Source: Lepidodermella squamata (taxonomy: Eukaryota; Gastrotricha). From it: a DNA stretch of 64,000 nt. Numbering within the stretch: the first letter of the stretch is position 1; each line of letters opens with the position of its first letter. Made by a program: the position numbers and the translations under genes. The stretch lies in the NCBI GenBank assembly GCA_047495785.1, contig JBLDXI010000018.1, forward strand, positions 496,001 through 560,000. Direction: 5' to 3'. The notes beneath the pieces are model-generated. The model was given only the letters and a program-made list of their open reading frames with translations, had not been told where the DNA came from and searched no databases. Below are positions 57,382 through 64,000 of this stretch, one piece after another.

Positions 57382-60300
57382 GAATAGAAGTAATTTCTGT
57401 TAAATAATTGTTACAAGGTAAAAGGGCGAGAAAATCGTAGAACAGCAACATTTCTTGTTTGATGCCATCGGATATTTACATCGACGTTTCCTTACATTGC
57501 TCTTCAACATCGAATTGAATCAAGTTGGCTTGCTTTTTTGCTTTTGTTGCTTTTGAAAAAGCTACATTCGGGACATCAGCGCGCACACTTGAAATATTTT
57601 ATAAGTATACCTACCGGCAAATGTTGCTATTAACGGCTATCGTAATCAACCACAGCTACCTGGACGAAAATTTCGCAACACTTCTTGTGATAAGTACTTG
57701 AGAAGCCACGCAAACATAAACATAAATACGGCGACAGCAACTACTGCGGATTCAAACGGTGGTGAGAAAATTGAAACAACGACAGCCACTTATTGGCAGA
57801 CAAACCTCGCCCTTATATGCTCGACTTGAGGTTTTGAAAACAAAATTAAACGCACAACACACGTGTTGAACACCATTATCGCACTTGTCAATTGGCCGTC
57901 ATTTACTCTGATGGCTGATGGCTAAACAGGCAGATGAGGCCAAACGGCTCACATGTCAAGTCGGTCATGCGCCCTGTGCCCCGTGGCTGACTTTCACTCA
58001 CGTTCGATTTGCCACGGGCATTCACCCACCATTCAGCATTCAGGCATAATTACGAGCCATCCGACACCTAATTTGAACGGCTCTTTGTCATCGGCAGTCA
58101 CGGGCTTTGAGACTGTGCCGCTTTTGCAATTATCGCATCCGCAGCGACGACATTGGCAAACTATCTTGCATGTCAATCGGTGGGTGGCACGGCCGCGCGC
58201 CTTTAATAAACGCGCACTTCATTTGCCGCCCACAAACTTGTATTGCATCATACCTAAAATTGAAGAAACAATAATAATAGAGACGATGATGATTAAAGTG
58301 TGTTCATCATCATCGCCTGGGCGAGTATCTTGTTTCGCAGCGGCCGCGCCTGTGTGTTGAAGTTAAACGTGCGGCTGTTACTTGTTAAAATTGAGGACTA
58401 CGGCGTGTCAAAGGCAATAAATTGAATCGTGAGTGAGTGTCGTAACTTCCTCCGGGCGACTTCTCTTTCGTTCTATGTTTCTTCTTTCGTCGACTGCACG
58501 TGCCACATTGGCCGACAGTGGCCCTGGGCGCAACTTAGCTCGGAGTTTGCCGCTCCCGCTGCGACTGATAGACTGATAGCCCGCTCTCTACGGCGATGAC
58601 ACTGACACCACACGCACACACACACACAGAGAAGGAATAAAAGTAATAATAACATCATAACATGAAAACAATAACGATAGAACCAGGAGCAACAACAACG
58701 ACAAGCCGAGCGTGAATCAATCGTCAAAATTCGATTATGATGCGATTATACTATGATGTTTTCTTATATTGAATCTTCACCTCTGGTGTTCTTAAGGCGA
58801 GCCATGATGTTAGCTAGTGTCTGCGGTTGTGGCTTTAAGTTTACAAGTAGTTAGTCATTGTCGTCTGGTATATGTATAAACATCAGCAGCAGCAGAACCT
58901 CCCACACATGCTCCCATGCTTTTTCCACTCCAGGCATTTAACTCATTGCTGTACGAGAATGTCCCCACTATCGCACACGCACGTTCGAACGATGGGCTGG
59001 GCTGGCTAATCGGTGCATGTTTTCTTCGGCGCATTCATTCATTCGCGTCTTCCTGTGAAGGAGTCGGCGACGAGAAAAGGTGCGAAAGCGAGTTAGTTTT
59101 TTTATTCACCTTGCTTGCAATTGCCACTTTCAGGCCATTCACACCTCTCGCTGATTGCAGTCAACGCAATCTCAATGCCTGCCTGCTATGCGCTGGTAAA
59201 ATAATTTTGTAAATCGTCATAATGATGATGATGATGATGATGATGATGATTATGATTATGATTATGTGCGTGCTGAAAAGGCGCCGATTTTTTGCCGCCT
59301 CGCGTGAAAAGGCGGTCGCGCGCGCGCGCAGGTGGTGGCGGCTGCGGGCGCCGTCGTCGTGAAAGAACCAACAATTTGTATTAACTGTGCCATGCCATCA
59401 ATCGCTGCGCGGCGCTCGATTAGCCGCGCCAATTGCTTTTTCGCGCTTCTCTCATACGCGCAAGTATTTACGCGGCGACAGGCGCACTTGTCGCTTTTTT
59501 TACGCGTCGCTCCTGTTTCTTTTTGTAGTATCAAAGTATTGATGACATACATATGACGGTGGCGGCGCACCGAGAGAGCGCGCGCGTGAAAATCGCAAAA
59601 CAACTTACACGCTAGTTAGTTATCGCGCGTTAAGCGGCGTCAAACGTCGGCTAAAAACTTGTTTCTCACTCGAGGCAGCCAGCATTGAGTTGACGCGAGC
59701 GCTCGCTTTTTTTCACGCCGCCGCCGCCGCCACCGCCGGACCGCAAAGCTTTTTGGCTTTGAGCGGCGCGAGATTGCAATTTGTTGTCGATTGAGATTAC
59801 GTGTTCGAGCCGCGCTCTCAAAAAAACCGTCAAAGGTGACAAATATACGTCGTCTAATACCGACCGCCGTTGTCGCGCGTAATCAACTCCGATCCCAGGC
59901 AGGCCGCAGTCAGTCAGTGTTGTCGCCGCACAGCCGCGCAACCACCACCACCACCACCGCGCCAGAAGGCAAAAAAGCACCGGAAAAAAGCAGCAAACAC
60001 GCGCGCTCAAGCTCGCGTAATCGCTTAACGCCGCCGCCGCCGCCGTCGTCGCAGAATGAGCGCACAGTCTCAGTTATATTTAGTTAGTAGTTGGTTAGTT
60101 GGTAGAGGTAATCAGCGCAGGCGCGCGCAAAACTGCAGGCGCTCGCTCGCTCGTCGGTTTTCGCAAAAAGCGCTCCACAAACAAACAAGAACTAGCGACA
60201 GAAAAAACAGCAGAAACGCGCGCGCGTCCCAGGTGCACAGGCTCCGTCGACTTGCCTGCCTGCTGCCACAGGTATTCTTCATTTCTTACACCAGTTATTA

Positions 60301-62850
60301 GTTATTAGGTCCGGCTATTATTATTATTATTATTGCTGCGTCTACTAAATTGCGTTCTCTCTGATGTTTCACAATCACCAAAGTGTCGCTGATCAATGAT
60401 CACATGGTCACATATAGCTAGCTAGCTTTGGTGCTAGGCACTAGGCTGCTACGTACCAGAGTAACATATACTTACTTATAGGTAGGTATACGATAATCAT
60501 GAGTTGCAGTGGACCAGGCATTTCGCTACTATACTGCTACGACGTGTGTGTTTGCCGAACGTTGACGGCGGCGTGACGGCGGCTTCGGACGCGCACGATC
60601 AAATACGAGTACTACCTATCTGCTACCTATACCTATGCGTTGGTAGCATTGGTGTATAAGAAGTAGGCAGAGCGTGACCTCGGCGTCGTTTTTTACGCCT
60701 GGGGTTTGCTCGCTTTTTTGCAGTTTTGCGCATCGCGGCACGCGCACAGTCAACAAGACAACGGCTCGCTGCGTCGCTGATTTCCACGTCGCCTACCAAC
60801 CACCACCACCACCACCACCACCTAGCTTCTGCTTCTTCTTTTTCGCCATCACCGCCGCGCGCGTACACACTCGTTCGTCGGTTGTACCACGAATGCTGGC
60901 TGCTGCTGCTGGCTGCTGACCGCACAGCCACACAGGGTGTTTGCATGTGCTCATGGCACAAAAAAACGTTCGGTTCTCGCGACACATCATCATCTTCATC
61001 ATCATCATCATAGCTTCTGCTAACCTGCGAGACGAACGTACGTACTTACGTATAGGTATATATCGCCCGCTGGCTGCTGGCCTGAGCACACACGTTGGCT
61101 CACGATCGGCCACATGCACCGCACCGCCATTGCCCCTATAGCGCGATTTTTTGCTCCTCACATTCATCGTCATCGCATCTGCTGGTTGCTCACTTGCTCA
61201 GTTTCTAATCCATTCCCCGGATGTGTATGTTCCCCGAGATTTATCACTCACCTACAATTCAACCCATCATCATCTGCAGTATATCCAGTATACTTATGAG
61301 TAAGTAAGACATTTGTCGTATTTTAGGTGTCGGCTTTACATCGGCCATTCATTCTCGTTGTCATTGTGTTCCAAGTAAGTAATTTACATGCGTTTGGCTT
61401 TTCGCACGTTGGGCGCCTCCGCAATCCGCGTTTTTTCGCCTCAACGTAAGTAACAAGAAATTACTCGAGAGCCTAGGTATAGCCTAGGTAGAGAGGTGTT
61501 GCCAACCTGGCGATGATGTCGTTGCTGGTGGAGCAGAAAGTTCGATGCAGAAGTTGTAGAAAAACCACACATCTACTGCTGCTGCTGCTGTAGAAAAGGC
61601 AAAGACTGCGCCTGTTTCGCTAGCTGGCTTACACGCTAAAGTTGATGACGACGGCGTCGAGTTAGTTATAAAGCCATGTTCACACCACCACAAGCTCCTA
61701 CTGCCAGCCTTACCAACGACAACTACGACAACGATAACTACGACGACGACGACGATTAAAAAACGCGGCGGCGGCGTCACTAATGCCGCACACGTGCAGG
61801 CTATCTAAAAGCCTTCTACATGTATATGATTGTGACTGCGAGAGTGACTCGTTGTTTTCGCATCATTTTTTGCCGCCGCACATGTAACGAGCGCGCCTTA
61901 ATTGCAGTTAGCCGTCAAGTTAGTTTTTGTACGATGTTGCGCCGTGCCGCAGCAGCCCACATTCAATACCACCAACCAGCGAGCGAGCGGGCATGCTTCG
62001 AGCTATATAAGTCCTATAGGTATTATAAGCCAAGTCGAAGGCAACACAAAAAACAGGTGAGCGCGTAACGTTAATTGCGCTACGACAAGGTTAACAAGAA
62101 AATCTCCTGCTCTCATCATCATCATCATCGAGCCGATTAGTAACAGCAGCAGCAGAGCACAGGTGACAAAACATTGACAACACGCATACACACGTAGATA
62201 GATTAATGCGAAAATGATGAGCGTTTTTGCAAGTGTTTGCTCGCTCGCTCGCGGCCGCAAAAAATTGCCGACTCGTGATGCCGAGCGACATCATAACATT
62301 TACTTTACGCATTATTTTTGTTGTTTTTTTGTTTGATGCCACACACTGGCGCGCAATAATTAGCCAATAAACAACAATCAAAAAAAGCAATCCAGATACG
62401 CATCGCTTCCTTCGTTCATGTCCTACCTTTAGAACATGTTTTATTAACCGATCGATCGATCGAAAACCAATAACAAGAGGCAGTCGCACACCCACTTGGC
62501 AACAATCACTGCCATTGTGTGCGAACGTCTTGGCCAATCAACGGCGAGCTCGCACGCTATTGGCTGGGCGCGCCATCCGCCCTCATAGACGATTATGGAT
62601 GATGTGCGTGTCACACACACACACACAAGTTCACACCTCGCGATTAGCGCCTCGCCCCACAAAATTGCTGGCTTGCGGCGACTAATTGTGTCACCCAACG
62701 CATGTCTCATTTTTTGTCTCATTTTTTTTTTTATAGACACCTTTAAATTTAACTGATTTGGCGGTAGCAAGAGTCGCGCTGCTGTGTCTATCTTGCCTAT
62801 CACCCCCTATTTAATTTGTTAATTAACGATTTTACTTACCGCCGTTGTGA
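57382..62850. other. Long non-coding, probably regulatory region
   Basis: No supported coding region in 5.5 kb. The part from about 59.2 to 61.5 kb is unusually rich in CpG (GCGCGCGC at 59316) and in short motifs pairing a T run with GC ends, such as GTCGTTTTTTACGCC (60685) and GCGATTTTTTGC (61142). ATG/CAT trinucleotide runs occur at 59219-59250 and 60985-61010, CA runs at 58612-58627 and 62612-62626. This looks like a promoter or 5' UTR domain of a developmental gene starting near 62.85 kb. Confidence 0.4.
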
Positions 62851-62890
62851 ATGTTACAAGCACTGAGTGCCAACCAACGGCGACTTCTTG

Positions 62891-62921
<31 letters not shown>

Positions 62922-63777
62922 CAAGAACAGCAACAACAGCGATGACGAATCGAACGATGACATTGACTTGTCTGACGGCGACGAAGACTTGTCACGGCCG
63001 AGTTCGCTCATGATGGCGAACGGTGGCGGTGGCGGCGGCAAGGCGTTGGTCAAGTCGACGTCGGGCTCGAGTCGCCACCACCACTCGCACCATCAGCAGC
63101 AGCAACAGCAACAGGCCTCGCCAGCGGCCAGTTCAGGTAAAATTCAGTAGAATATTGTTTACTTTTTGACTACTGGCAACATATCACGCGCCTGTGACAA
63201 CGGGCGGGCGGTGTCATCCTCATTCGTTTTACTGCTGGCGATGATGATGAGTCGTTGTTATCACATGTGCAATAATCGGTAAATTTGCTGTTTGTGCCTC
63301 GCGCGTGTTTGTTGTTGCACGCGAGCGAACTTTCAGCAACTTATTCTGCTTCGAACCAACCAACCAACCCTAGTTCATCATCATCATCGTCATGCCTTGT
63401 ACCTAATTGCTGCTGTCGGCGTGTTTGCGCCTGCCTGCTCGTCGTGCGCCGTGGACGTGGCGCGTAAAAGGCGCGTAAAGCCGCCTCGCCGTGTCACCGC
63501 GAGGGCGCATCTCCTTGTCTTTCTTTCTTTCTTTCTGTCTTTAGTTCCTTCGGCTGATATATGCTATTATTAACTAACCGCCCGCCCGTTTTGCTATATA
63601 CTTGTAACCACCAATAAGTAATTGTCGTCGCCTTCTTGTGATCATGAAAGCGCCTCGTCATTCTTTCCTCGGTGTAAAACTCCGATCTATACCTAGAGAG
63701 ACTAATTGCGCTTTCAGGTGTTAGCAGCGCTTCGAAAAGCCGCGCGCGTGCGCCTGCTTTCACGGTCACAGTCAATT
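62851..63777 (+). CDS. First exon of a low-complexity protein gene (3' end uncertain)
   Basis: ATG at 62851 opens 95 codons ending at a GTAAAA donor (exon 62851-63136): MLQALSANQRRLL, then Ser and Asn runs, an acidic stretch (DDIDLSDGDEDLS), Gly, His and Gln runs. Such composition is common in N-termini of transcription factors. An acceptor TTTCAG at about 63718 continues the frame for 19 codons to a stop at 63775-63777, which would give a 115-residue protein. Alternatively the gene continues beyond the window with other exons. No DNA-binding domain is visible. Confidence 0.45.
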
Positions 63778-64000
63778 AATAATTATTGCCTGAGCAGCAG
63801 CAGCTGCTGCCGGCTGCGTTGATGTTTCGCCTCAACAACAAGAAAGTTGGTTTATTATTTCTTCATTTAGTTTGTTGTCTTTGCTTGCCTTTGTCGCTAC
63901 CTATGCTGTGTTTTGGCAGGCGCACGCGCGTCTGCTGCTGATATATCTACCTATAATAGGTATATCTGTCATAGGTATTTATATTTTCGAACAACAATTT
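63778..64000. other. Window end, nothing recognised
   Basis: CAG repeats and AGGTAT-type motifs only. Confidence 0.3.

Noticed and set aside
59791-60985. Short Arg- or Thr-rich frames in the CpG-rich region
   Set aside because: No splice support or similarity; produced by simple repeats and GC content.

Overview
The window is nuclear DNA of an animal. Genes are split by many short GT-AG introns (often 50-120 bp), AATAAA signals follow several stop codons, and the recognisable proteins are metazoan: Dachshund, a rhodopsin-class GPCR, CstF-64, an SNX3/SNX12-type sorting nexin, a LicD-type transferase and a GPI-anchored Ly6 protein. Compact genes, a tight CSTF2-SNX gene pair and many homopolymeric Gln/Ala/Gly tracts suggest an ecdysozoan such as a nematode, tardigrade or small arthropod. 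The sequence alone does not settle the phylum. No CRISPR array, rRNA or convincing tRNA was seen.

Layout. Positions 1-4.57 kb and 22.86-27.37 kb are two nearly identical, same-strand copies of a two-gene block. Gene A is an Ala/Pro/Gln-rich protein I do not recognise. Gene B is a six-exon gene with RRM-like folds and a C-terminal GIY-YIG-like nuclease domain behind a Cys cluster. Upstream of the second copy is an intact single-exon gene with RPA70-like OB folds (21.5 kb), two degraded relatives at 18.0-18.4 kb and a frameshifted relative at 38.6 kb. Between the two blocks lie a class A GPCR (6.4-10.8 kb) and dachshund (13.8-16.4 kb).

The right half carries: Ly6/uPAR-like gene (29.5-30.4), a coiled-coil gene on minus (31.1-32.5), CSTF2 and SNX3/12 (33.7-35.7), a 641-bp MITE with an 8-bp target duplication (37.0-37.7), a LicD-family transferase on minus (41.3-42.8), a type I membrane glycoprotein on minus (43.9-47.7) with a lone related exon on plus at 40.4 kb, an acidic Gln-rich secreted protein on minus (49.4-51.0), an 882-residue low-complexity protein (52.5-56.7), a possible secreted peptide precursor (57.1) and the start of another gene (62.85). 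The 57.4-62.8 kb stretch looks like a long regulatory region.

Most genes are independent housekeeping or developmental loci. The part most likely to be new is the duplicated gene A/gene B block with its neighbouring OB-fold family: a nuclease-like domain without a reverse transcriptase, RNA-binding-like folds, and a probable single-strand-binding protein, all multi-copy. Whether this is a mobile element, a domesticated remnant or an ordinary expanding gene family cannot be decided here. Exon boundaries were worked out by eye from splice consensus and frame continuity.
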